From: Topomyia yanbarensis
Taxonomy: Eukaryota > Arthropoda > Insecta > Diptera > Culicidae
Reading direction: 5' to 3'
Assembly: GCF_030247195.1 (NCBI RefSeq)
Contig: NC_080671.1
Location: forward strand, 5,422,501-5,486,500
DNA length: 64,000 nt
Shown: positions 32,238 through 42,878 of the stretch, piece by piece
Layout: every line of letters begins with the position of its first letter
Position numbering within the stretch: position 1 is the stretch's first letter
Translations under genes and position numbers: made by a program
The notes under the pieces: model-generated
Database searches by the model: none
What the model was told of the DNA's origin: nothing
The model's input: the letters and a program-made list of their open reading frames with translations, nothing else

Positions 32238-33896
32238 ACTTACACTGTTCCAAATTAAATCAAATGCTTATAGAAAAAGAGTGGAAGCTTACATCTTTTG
32301 AAAAGTTTGTATCAGTTGCTGTTCTGCAACACATGAAAAATGTCATAAAAATTATTTATTTGCTCCAGATAATTATGTCGTCCATGGAATGGAAATCTGA
32401 AATTTTAGCCTGGTGGGGCTTATTATACCATCCTACCCAACCAGTCTACTAACCATGCATATAGAATTTGGCAGATCTACTTTGCTGAAAATAAAGTAAT
32501 TCAAATTATCAGCACGATTATCCAATCATGCCTGAAATACCAAAAGTTCAGTAATTTTAATTAATAATCTGTCTGATAATGAATTGACAATTATAAATTT
32601 ACAAATTGAACCTGATACTGGATGCAGACAAAATTTCTTGGACCAATCGTTTTGAATTTTGCACAATTCTTCTTCACATCATTGCCCAGGCAGCTACAAG
32701 AGCTTTTTGCAAACTGCTAAATATTATTATTTTACAATAACATGTTAATCGTTGTTTTAGCAATAATCGGACTTTGGTTTCAAAGTACTACGAAAAAATC
32801 GAAAATCGACCAAAAAATAAAAGATCCCTTAATTACTTGTGAAATGTTGTGAAAAACTACGCTTGTCCAGTAGATATTGAGTTATGGTGTATACCGCAAA
32901 ACAAGATTTCGATGTGGCGCCTGACTGAAAAGTCAAAGAATCTTTGCATCGAAAAAAATTAAAGGGTTGTGTACAGGACACGACCACGGCGACATTAAAA
33001 ATGTAGCTTTTTATGATAATAATGTTATAACTCTGTAGTGTAAACATTGTATTATTAAACCAATTCTGCAGCGTTTTATGTTATATAGGTGTTTTATGTG
33101 GTAATAGGACTGACATAATTATATCTTCAGTACAGCGGTTTGTTTCATAATTTAAAACAGATTTATTTTAAAATTTAAATTAGTATACCAAACCGTTCTA
33201 TTTGTTGTATACTTTAAAACGCGATTAGAACTGTGTTTTAAATACATAGGGCAGGACAGATACTTTGACTGGATAAACTGGGAAAACAATTTTAAGTCCA
33301 GTAACGCTTAAGACATGGCTTGAATTTTAATCGAAAAAGAATACCCGCTTAAACTGAGGCATGGACGGTAATTTCTGTTTTAAAATTTTCCGTTGTGTGT
33401 AGTACGAAACAAAAGTGTTTGAAATTAGTAAACAAAAAGTTTTCCTGGGAATGTGATTGTTTCCGATGCAATTACACTCAAGTTTTTCTTACGCAGGGAA
33501 TACAGGCCGCGTAAATGAAAACCACGTTAATTTCAAAAAACGCGTAAAAAATACCGCGCAAAAAACGTGTACTCTCCTATATAAAATATTACGCTGCTGA
33601 ACAGTGCAATAACTACAGAAGCACGTTGTCAGATGCCTTACTGGTAAAAAACATATAACCGAAATATGAAACATATGAAAACCAATAGGCTCTTTACCCT
33701 ACGCAGCTACAAAGCGCCGTAAACATGGATTAACAAGTTACAACGCACACGCATGCATAAAAATAAATATATATTTTTCAAACGCAACACTCTTAAGCAG
33801 CACACACCGTATTGAATTAAATCCAAACCACCCCGTCCACCCACTTTGCAAATCATTCTGTGACACCGTGCTGGTACCCGAAAAATCCGCACACGG
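32238..33896. other. Unassigned sequence
   Basis: No recognisable gene. Small ORFs only. A CGCGTAAATGAAAACCACG region near 33510-33570 repeats CGCGTAAA-like words. Confidence 0.4.
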
Positions 33897-34206
33897 CCAC
33901 CGCTGCCGAAAATGCGTCTACCGCTTAGTGTAGTGTCCAGACGCTGCAGCCATGATCTTACCCGCTCGACATAAGAACAAAAACTGATTCAAACGTGCAC
34001 GCGTCACCTCTATTTATAAACTAACCGTATATGGTTTAGTCACTTAGGTGCGAGTGTGTGCAAGTGCCAACGTTGCCGAAAATCGATAGCGCTTATTGCA
34101 TCGCCCGGAGACGATGTTGCTGGCATGGGATATTAGCAACAACTGATTTAAACGGACATGCGTCGCTTCTTTTCATGACTTTTCGTGTGTGATTGAGCCA
34201 ATAAGG
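33897..34206 (+). repeat. Degenerate tandem duplication, about 150-bp unit
   Basis: Two adjacent units start GCCGAAAATGCG (about 33903) and GCCGAAAATCGATAG (about 34074). They share the later order CGCTTA, AACAAAAACTGATTCAAACG / AACAACTGATTTAAACGG, GCGTCGC/ACGCGTCACC, CTTAGG/ATAAGG. Identity is low to moderate, so the duplication is old. No protein is encoded. Confidence 0.5.
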
Positions 34207-36059
34207 TGCCCTCTATGGACGGCTGTGTCTGAGAAATCTGCCTCACGAATGGTAATTTTCCCGTTTTCGTGAACTTTTTAATTTTATCAATTTCCGAAAG
34301 TCTACTTTTATTGGGGAGATATTAAATTATTACCAATATTTAAGTTAGGTGTTTCTGAATCGGTTGGTGCATGAATGATTAAAATCCATCTAGTAATATC
34401 GGAGTTATAAGCGTGCAAACCTTACATAGTTTCGTTACATGGGAGATAGTTTAGATTTTAGAATGACACCTAGCCCCAGATAGTGGAGTAAGACATTTTT
34501 AATGTCAAAAAATTAAAGTATCCAATTTTTTGCCGATAACACCTTACACAACCCCCCTTAAGTTCCGACACTATATAAGCGATTTTTCCGTATTCAACTT
34601 TTTGCGTCATTTTGCCAAGTCATCTGTCTAGTCTCAGCTTTCACAGCTCATTCATACCCTGTGCATATTTGTTCTATCATAAAGAATTAACCGAAAATTT
34701 GTACTACAGCGGAAATGCAAATCGTTCATGATATGCTAGAAAATTATAAATTACGAAACAATACAAGCAAGCTCCGATAACATTTAAATAACGATCAAAA
34801 TGAGAATATTTGTAACAGTTTGTTTGCCGTCATATTTAAAAGTGTTACTTAGGCTAAATTAGCATGGCTTCATTTACAATTTATTCAATCTTAACTCTTT
34901 CAAAAGCAGTAAAAATATAAATAAACTTCCACTTGCTTATGGTGTTCTTTGTGAGAAGATACAACTAGAAAAGGGAACAAATTATGATTATATATTCTTT
35001 TCCTCATGTAAAAATAACTAAAAAATTGTGAGCAAATTAAACTTCACTCATTTTGATAGCCATAGGTAATCTAACGAACGAAAACAATTTTCATCTCTGA
35101 ATCCAATTACAAACTTTCGTTCGACAGTTTGTTTCAATATGATTCGACTTCTGTTAACCTACAATATAACTCTTCGATGTGGCGTTTTGAAATGAGCGTG
35201 TAGCACCTTTTAGATATAGGACGATAAAGAATATTTAAAAAAATGCATTTAAAATTCGATTACACCTGTTTTTCGTACGGGATAAAACTTGCTTACTTGC
35301 CCTCATATGGTTTGTGTGCAACATGGGCCATAATATTGCACATAAAGTTCGAAAAGTTGATTCAAATTATTGAGATGTATGCTAGAGGAACATGGCGGCC
35401 TTTTACACTGTGTTCATTTGGCTTCAGGATGCAACCATTTCTGCAATGACAGGTACTAACGTCTTAGGCCAGACTAAATTCAGGCCTAAAATCAAAGATA
35501 GTACCGTGTGGCGGTACCAACTAGATTCAAGCTTACCGCTATTAATCTTCTTAAAGTCTTGGTTTTCCAAAAACGTTGTTGCAATTACTAGGATTGCCGA
35601 AATATCTTTCGGCTGATTCCAATTTTTGTTTTAATTTCTTCGTAACTTATTTGCCGTGTCCTTAAGGGGGCGTCTGGTGCAGTGGATAAAAAATAGACTT
35701 CTTTTTTTCGACTAATTGTTAGTTATCCGCAGGAAAATCTAACAAAATAATGAGAAAAACAAGATACGCAAGATATGGTAGGTATGCAGAGATATGCATT
35801 TTCTCTTGAATTCATGTGAATACTTTTCTTTTGGATGGACAACATCAATGATTGGATATGGGACTATTTCTATGTATGCTGACACAACGAGAACTGAATC
35901 GTAGGCCCTTCGAATAGATTGATTTTAATAAAGATATTTGCCCAAAAACTTAACGTGCCAGATTCCTTCAAGTTTAGTTTTGGGTGGTTCAACAATTTTA
36001 AGAAACAGTACGGGATACGTAAAGTGAAGCTGTGTGGGGAAAAATTATCCGCTGATACA
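34207..36059. other. Unassigned sequence
   Basis: ORFs of 68 and 74 codons near 35243-35616 have no domain. Nothing recognised. Confidence 0.4.
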
Positions 36060-36163
36060 ATGCCATTTGACCTAATGCGTTGATGTCGGACGCTGCTCTA
36101 ACCAACGGCTTCAAATGGGTTGTATGATAATAGAAACATGGCAAAAATAGTCACATTACCCTA
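36060..36163 (-). mobile_element. Partial TAGGGTAATG-type MITE
   Basis: The minus strand from 36163 starts TAGGGTAATGTGACTATT. It continues with GCCATGTTTCTATTATCA and then CCCATTTGAAGCCGTTGG, which matches the end of the complete MITE at 58561-58883 read on the minus strand. The other end is lost or lies far away (see 22504). Confidence 0.65.
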
Positions 36164-36249
36164 CTATGATTTATTCTTTTTGACTAACTTTAACTTTTTA
36201 ATACTTTTTGTTAATAGAAATACATGGATTATTGCTTGAATGTAATTTT

Positions 36250-36330
36250 TTGTTTTGTTTTGAATATATCACGCTTCAAATGTATCACGCTAAAATACAG
36301 ACCGACCGTGATATAATCGAAACATTACTG
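36250..36330 (-). mobile_element. pogo/Tigger-like transposon end (right)
   Basis: The minus strand from 36330 starts CAGTAATGTTTCGATTATAT, 20 nt identical to 22305 onward, followed by GCGTGATA-type subterminal words. No TA follows it on the plus strand (next bases AAAT), so a clean insertion boundary is not confirmed. Confidence 0.5.
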
Positions 36331-38537
36331 AAATTCAATATATTTCAAATTAATGGAAATTAATGGTGTATATTTGAGTGCTGAATTGAATGGCGTAATA
36401 AAATTTTGTGTGCTAAGTACTAGGGCTCGTTGTCTAGTTGTGAGCTTGAATAATGAAGAAAAGTTAAACAAATTTTAACGGTAACGATCACATTCATTCA
36501 ACTATCAAATTTCGATGTTGGGAAGCCTTAAAAAAATTCAAAACGTGAAACTACACATAGTCTGATAAAATAATTTTGGCGGTTAATCTTCTTAGAGGTA
36601 ATTGTAGAGAATTTACGCTTCAAGCAAATTTAGCTCAAGACTTAATGTCTCCAGCAAAGTTTTCTAAGACGCCATTTCTAACAACTTTGTTGGAAATATG
36701 ATTACTCCATATTTTCAGAGTATCGAAACATAATAGTAGAAAACCTTGAAAACAAGTTATTCTGACACTACTATATTTAATAAATCTCTTCGACGGTTTA
36801 TAAACAATACAAATCACATTTAATTAAGGTATTAAATAGTATCTGAAACTCTGAAAGTCCCTGAAACTATATATCTGTTTTATATCTCGATATGCTGTAT
36901 TTATGTAGCCTTCATATTTTCAATAAAATTCTTTGAAATGGCATTATCAACAACTTTGCTGAAGGCCAAGTCTCTTACTATCTTTGAAGAGTTAATTCTC
37001 CATAATTACATCTTTGCGAATTAATCACTAAATTTCTTATATCAAAGTATGCGCTGTTTTAAATAGGAAAACTTTCCGAAGTTGTCAATCCTTCACACTT
37101 AAGAATTTCGAATTTATGTCATCTTGAACGTTCAAAAAGTTTTCGAACATTTATCCCACTTTAAAAGTTCACATTCTTTGACTTCATTGACATATTATAC
37201 AAGAAAATAATCTAGTGTTCCCATGTTGATTCTCCTTGATTGTTGCCTGAAATGGCATCTGTTAGACTACTTATGTTTGTGAATTTTTAATAATTTATAA
37301 AACTCATATTTAATGTAAGTATTTTCGAAAAATCAACGATTTTCATCAAACCCCCCCCCCCCCCTCTAACTGTTTGACAATAATCATACTTATACGCAAA
37401 CACGCTACTAGTGAGTTGAATTAGAGAGCGTTTACCCAATACCCGAAAGAATCATCTTTCATCTTTGAATAACCATTATAACAACTTACTTTAACAAATA
37501 TGCATCAAATTGCATTAAATTTACCTCTTGGTACAATATACCACTGCACTGTTGGATGTAACACACCAGCTGAAACAAATTACAGATGCATAACGAAAAC
37601 TTTTTGCACACAGCAGAAAACCGCACTGAATCACTATAAATTCCGACTGCTTAATTTGGACAAGGCGAGAAACAATTATGAACTTTTCCCATAAACGATT
37701 GTGAGCTCCCATTTCTGCTTCCCTCCCCCTTTTTCGCCAACTTCTTCAACGCGTGGGTGAGTTGATGCACGGCTGCTGCAACAGACAGGTTCAAATCGAC
37801 CTACCCGCCGTGGTGGGCTGTAATCTCTCAGGTGTACAATAATGATCCCATGGAGCGGATAACGATAAAGAATAGGAGGAAAGTCGAGAAAGGAAAGTTT
37901 TCCGATTTATTTTTTTCCAGTCTCACGATTGTGGGACGAGCATATTTTTATTCTTGTGTGTCCAATTAAAAAGTGTTAATTGTTAACAACATTGACAACC
38001 GACCATTATTTTATTATTTCAGCGAATCGCCTTTAGTCGATACACGCTCCAGTAACCGGAATTGTTTGTACTCTTTTTGCGTTGGAAAAGTAGCGCGAAT
38101 GTGAATGGAAAATTTTAATCGAACCCGAACCCATCCCATATTTGAATTCACACGTTCACTGAACCTGCACAAAGTAGTCGACATCCGGGAATGCTACAAT
38201 GTGGTGAATCAACTTTCAAACAGCCGGTGGCTACAATGCTAGGCCAAACTGATAAATGAATGGTTGACTGTTCGTTAAAGAAATACCGGAACTACACAGT
38301 CGTTACCATGCGTTGATAATTACAATTGACATATATTACGTACGTTCAGTGCGTAAAGCGAAAGACCATGGCAATATCCTTTGTGTTTTATTATTTTTTT
38401 TTTTTTTCATATCGGGTATGATCCATACGAAACAAGGGAATTCGAATTTATTATTATCCAAAATGTGTAAATTTGTGTGTTAGAATGCTCAATATGTTGC
38501 CTGATCGAAGTAGACTATTTTCATTCAATGTTGACAC
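36331..38537. other. Unassigned; poly-C run and single-copy-looking block
   Basis: Repeated ACAACTTTG.TG words (36680-37000) resemble dispersed repeat R1. A run of about 16 C lies near 37352. From about 37690 to 38350 the sequence is less A+T-rich, matches nothing else in the window and may be unique host non-coding DNA. Confidence 0.35.
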
Positions 38538-38580
38538 TGGCAAATCTACACATTTCTGTCAGCAATGTGTAGATTTGCCA
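38538..38580. repeat. 17-bp perfect inverted repeat, 9-nt loop
   Basis: TGGCAAATCTACACATT is followed after nine bases by its exact reverse complement. A third AAATGTGTAAATTTG word lies 75 nt upstream. Function unknown. Confidence 0.7.
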
Positions 38581-39395
38581 CATTTCTTATCCGCACTTGG
38601 GGTAGAAGTGCCATATTTCGCCTAAAAAAATATATTGCAAAATGCTTTGTATAATGCAAGCGATTTTAGATGTCTATAAATAATTTTCACCACCTTTTAA
38701 AAAGGTTCAAAATGTACAAAAATAATAGAAATAATAATATTCATTCAATTGTATTCCTACCATATCCAAGAACATCGTCTAGAAACCGAGGCATAGATTT
38801 TTGCGAACAGGAAAAGTCCACGAAACATAAAAGCTTTTGACGAGCTTTTTCAATTAACTTTTCACTTTCGCTAAACCGTTTATCATCATCGTACATATTC
38901 CAAACACGAAATTCAGTTGCAAGCGCTAATTCCAATCCAGCACAAGCGCAGCCTAATGTTATAATACAATTGATGCTTCTACGGCATTAACATGCTTTGC
39001 ACGTGCATGCACGGATACTAGGAATTTCACGAAACGTGTAGCTCGGCACTCTAACTAGCAACAGTGTGATTTTCGATCGATTACCTGCACCAATAGGAGG
39101 GGAAAATTTCATACTCGAAAGGAAGCGACTAACACGAAGAAAATCTATTGCATGCAAGGTTGAAAACAAATACGAGCAAAGCATTGAAACTTTTCGAGTG
39201 GCATGAAACGTTTCACGAAGTAAGATACAGTTATGCTATAATTTGCATGGCCATCCTCGATTAATTCAAAAATAAGCACTATTTTGTGGTTTGAATCTTG
39301 TGTTTAGAGCTTTTCGCTGATCAATTATACTATCGAAACGCTTGTATTAGTATTTAGGGTTCAACCCATAGCCGAATAATGACGATGGCTGCTAG
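38581..39395. other. Unassigned sequence
   Basis: Two 64-65-codon minus ORFs (38741-38935, 38987-39184) without recognisable domains. Confidence 0.4.
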
Positions 39396-39784
39396 CCCAA
39401 CAAACATTTCGTGGTTTTATAAACGTTTTAACAGTTGCTTTATTCAGCTCTAGCTGAACATTGGAAGTATACGTGTAATCATATATCGTTTATTCCACCC
39501 TTAAACATCCGGGATTTGGAGAATTTATTCAGCTTGTCTGATTAAGACACATGAAAGAACAAATCTTCAGCACGTATACAGCCTGAAGAAACCCACTGTT
39601 CAGCTTTATCAATAAAAACCTTTTCGTTACCGCTATTCAGCTGAGAGAATTATCATAGGAAAATTGTTAAAAAAGACATTTATTTCAAGTTACACACGCC
39701 ATCAATCTCTTTGGAAGCCATATTCTTTTATTAGTGTTACGTTACAGTTAGAGAAAAATTGTATTGCCTTGTTGGATATCATAT

Positions 39785-39852
39785 CACGTACCTGGGATCC
39801 GAACCAGCAACCTGTTGAATACTAAGCACTTACCTTACTGTCTGCACCAATC
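39785..39852 (-). repeat. tRNA-like block 1 in copy B
   Basis: Minus strand: A-box-like TGGTGCAGACAG (39849-39838) and B-box-like GGTTCGGATCC (39805-39795) 32 nt apart, with a T arm that can pair CTGG/CCAG. Degenerate. It lies about 400 bp from the left end of the element, comparable to the tRNA-like block of copy A (about 530 bp). Confidence 0.5.
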
Positions 39853-39919
39853 TTGCATACATCGAATGCTTAAGATTTCACCGATGTACCGACAAGTCTA
39901 GGCTGCTGAATAGAGTCTG

Positions 39920-39990
39920 TACAAAGGCTACAGTAGCCTTCTATAGATTTGAGTGAACCTAGTTGGCTTGGGTTCTAATCCCAACCTACG
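39920..39990 (+). repeat. tRNA-like block 2 in copy B
   Basis: Plus strand: GGCTACAGTAGCC at 39926 and GGTTCTAATCC at 39971-39981, followed by a T-run from about 39994 that could end Pol III transcription. It faces away from block 1. Degenerate. Confidence 0.4.
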
Positions 39991-40757
39991 ATAATTTTTT
40001 TATTTAGATTTTTTTTTATTTAATGATTTTTAGAACATTCGGGAATTTTAAATTAGATAATTTATTTATTTCAAAAATGATGATTATAGTCGTTTTTGTT
40101 TCCAAGGTGAGGATTTATGGTTGTCACAAAACATTTAGATAAGTAAAAATGGGTGTTATATGAAAGTGGTGGTAACTGAATGATGGATTAAAGTCATTTA
40201 TAATTCTAAGGATGCAATCTCCTCAATTTATTTACCACTCCCTGCCAAATGATTTTCTTTCCATTGTGATTTTTTTGGTAAGCGGAAGTCACTGTTCGAA
40301 TTCAATAGTTTATTTATTTATATCAATTAAGTTCGCCAGCGTGAATAATCATTTCATTGTACCTTTGTTTGCAAGTCGATGGATAGAAAAAAATCATGGT
40401 AACAATGCTGGTGTCTAAAATTTATAGCAACGTTGGAACAAAAAGTTTCTCTTGTGTACAATATGAGAATATTCATGTTTCACAAGTAAACAGACCGTTT
40501 CGAATTAAAAGGTAAATGTACATAAACGAGGGCGCGTGTGATTTGGTAAGCTTGTACATTGAAAAACTGTAAATCGTGTATTTCCCGTGGTGAAAACTCA
40601 GAGGATATAAAAAAAAAACTAAATAAACTTTCTTTATTTCTTTATTCATTTATTGATCTATTGCTCCTTAACTGTAATATATGCAAAACATCTCAATTGG
40701 AATATACCGAAATAATAAAAAAATCCTTCACATAATAGTAAAAAAAAATATTGTGTG

Positions 40758-40828
40758 TGTATTGGGACTCGAACCCAGGTCGGTTCGAGCAAATCATTCC
40801 TCATGATTTGCTAATCGCGCCAATTTTT
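40758..40828 (-). repeat. tRNA-like block 3 in copy B
   Basis: Minus strand: perfect B box GGTTCGAGTCC (40775-40765) preceded by a 10-bp hairpin (AGCAAATCAT / ATGATTTGCT, 40788-40812) where an anticodon arm would be, and a weak A box TTGGCGCGATTAG. A T-run follows on the minus strand. Confidence 0.5.
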
Positions 40829-41234
40829 GTAGTAGTTACAATTACCTTTGTTAAACACATAATTCAGCTAAAAGTCAAAGGGTGTATAACGGCAAATGTA
40901 AAGGTAGAAACAACCTCTTGAAGACATGTAGTGCAGCTTAATGATTAAAGGTAATACTATTAGTAACAGCATCGTTTATTCAACTCGCAATTCAGTCTAA
41001 TTAAGATGGTTGAATAAAAGCTTTGATATTGTCGCTATTACATTTATTAGCAGTATAGTTCAGCCTAGTTGGAACTGGCGAATACTGGCTTTTAAATAGG
41101 CTGAATAAACTGTTAATGTTTAAATAGTTCAGCCAAAGTTTTATTCAGCTTACATAACCTTTAATCTGCTTTAAATCAACACGTAGTCTTATAGTTCAAC
41201 TCCTAATGTTTGTTGGGAGCCTCTCGCTTCGCGT

Positions 41235-41554
41235 GGGCTGTCAGTATTATCAGGCCAAACATGAGCTATACTATTATACTATATCTATTGCTGATGGCCA
41301 ATCAAAGGCTGAAAACAGCACAGTCCCTGTGCGTACAGCACTGGAAAAAAACAAAGTAAAATTTGTCAATGGTAATGTATTAATATATACATATTTCAAA
41401 ACTCTACAACTTTAATTGTTTATTTTTAGATTGTTTAATTGAAAGACGTCTCTTGTTGCATGACAATGCATTGAAGGCACGTGAAGTAGCTTCAAAATGC
41501 AATCGATTAATGCAGACTGTCATCAGTAACTTCAACCGATATAACTCGTCGTAG
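41235..41554 (+). CDS. Candidate two-exon gene fragment (unknown)
   Basis: An open frame from about 41235 ends at AATG|GTAATG (donor at 41372). After 58 nt with a T-rich end and TTTTTAG (acceptor ending 41429), the frame continues in phase to a TAG at 41552-41554. Exon 2 reads CLIERRLLLHDNALKAREVASKC and then 18 further residues. Fifty-eight nt is a normal dipteran intron length. I recognise no family. LLLHDNA faintly recalls mariner transposases, but nothing around it fits. Exon 1 abuts the right end of transposon copy B, and BEL 2 lies 385 bp downstream. It may be a chance reading. Confidence 0.3.
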
Positions 41555-41934
41555 ATTAATTTGGACTATCGAGATAGTTGATCCATTGCTATATTTGAAT
41601 TTGAATTTAACGTTGGATTGTCTGATTTTCTTATAAAACTTAATGTATACGTATGTATTAACAGCCTAGCTTTTCTTACTTATTCGAAAGCCAATTACAA
41701 CATAATGCCCAGCCAAGCCATCTGTAATTTCGAACGAAATCCGGATGGTTTGTCAGAGCATTATGGGAATGAATATATACTGTTGTTCGTGCAAAACGAA
41801 AAATGGTAACAGCGCACAGAGGAGTAACTAGAACAAATTCTTGGCCAAAAACCAAAATATTTTTTTTCTTTGATTTTTTTGTTTCGTTATATTTTTTTTA
41901 CATACCTAAGAACCTACTGTATAACGTGGCAAAA
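41555..41934. other. Unassigned flank of BEL 2
   Basis: A 63-codon ORF at 41618-41809 without a known domain. Nothing else recognised up to the TTAGG duplication. Confidence 0.4.
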
Positions 41935-41939
41935 TTAGG

Positions 41940-42432
41940 TGTTCGGACTGAAATCGAACTCAATTTTTGTAGCAGCCTCGTCGTGCAGCTCAAACTGCAA
42001 ATTTATTTTGAATTAGAGTTCACATCATAATAATTAATCAACGGTATAAACTTACAAGAAGTAGCTCACTCAATTCTCGTACACACCGTTTGCTGACTTC
42101 TATACTAGATTTAGGTTTTCTTCTAGAAATTTAGGGTTAGTTCTCGATGCTGGCAAAATGTAGTTGGTAAGTATCATTATATAATTTTAATTTCTATTTA
42201 CTTACAGGTAACCTCAATATATTCCACCACCTAAGCTTTTATCCGAAATACTGAATGTTTAGTACATTAAATATAATCAAATGTTCGTTTGGCTAGCTAA
42301 ACTGCACCTAGCACATTTGTTATTATGGTTCTTGCTCCTATCTAATTATCAACAACTTGCGCATCAACTGTCAACTCGCATTGACCGGGGGAAACACCAC
42401 TTGCATTCTCGGGCTGCCCAGCGGTGGTAACA
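41940..42432 (-). repeat. BEL 2 3' LTR
   Basis: 493 bp, TG...CA. In sense, its first 91 nt encode the end of the polyprotein, which stops at 42342-42344. A possible poly(A) signal AATAAA lies at about 41999-42010. Confidence 0.95.
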
Positions 42433-42878
42433 TACCCCTGCCCGTAACATCCGGTATTGTCCTCAGCATTTCCGGAGTTACCACTTTGAATTTCGAGAAC
42501 CGCAAGATTTGCCACGGCACGCCTGTAGACTCCACCCGAGGTCCTCACCATAGCCTGCCTGATCTTCCCATCGGATCCTTTCAATACGTTTTCCACAATA
42601 CCTCTAATCCATTGTTTACGATTCTTTCCATCAACCACAAACACCAGATCGCCAGTTTGCAACGGTCGTTGCTCTTCAAACCATTTTGAACGTTGATTAA
42701 TTGTCGGTAGATATTCTTTGTACCATCTTTCCCACATACGGTCTGCTAAGTACTGGGAGCGTTTATAAACGTCTCTTAGGGCATCCGCGAAGTCCACCGA
42801 GTCATCAATTTCCAGGTCTGCGCTTGTCACCGAACCTCGCAGGAAATGATTCGGAGTAAGTGATTCCGCTTCTGCCGA
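42342..42878 (-). pseudogene. BEL 2 polyprotein C-terminal part after the stop
   Basis: Same frame as the main polyprotein and directly behind its TAG. It encodes the rest of the integrase C-terminal region: LTPNHFLRG, then WERWYKEYLP and SKWFEEQRPL, the BEL/Pao domain that follows the DDE core, and a tail of about 30 residues inside the 3' LTR ending at 42342. Because the frame is intact apart from one codon, the break looks recent. Confidence 0.85.

Larger units (their letters stand above)
39396..41217. mobile_element. TTCAGC-rich TIR transposon, copy B
   Basis: CCCAACAAACATT at 39396-39408 is matched by its exact reverse complement at 41205-41217. Subterminal regions (39440-39650 and 40860-41200) carry many TTCAGC/GCTGAA words, often as ATTCAGCT. 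The middle, about 1.1 kb, encodes no transposase but holds three tRNA-like blocks. The right end aligns with that of copy A at 16290-16327. No target duplication found. A non-autonomous DNA transposon of unknown superfamily. Confidence 0.7.

Noticed and set aside
41446..41500. Mariner transposase (LLLHDNA motif)
   Set aside because: Only seven residues resemble mariner; the downstream YSPDLAP-type block and the rest of the DDE core are absent.
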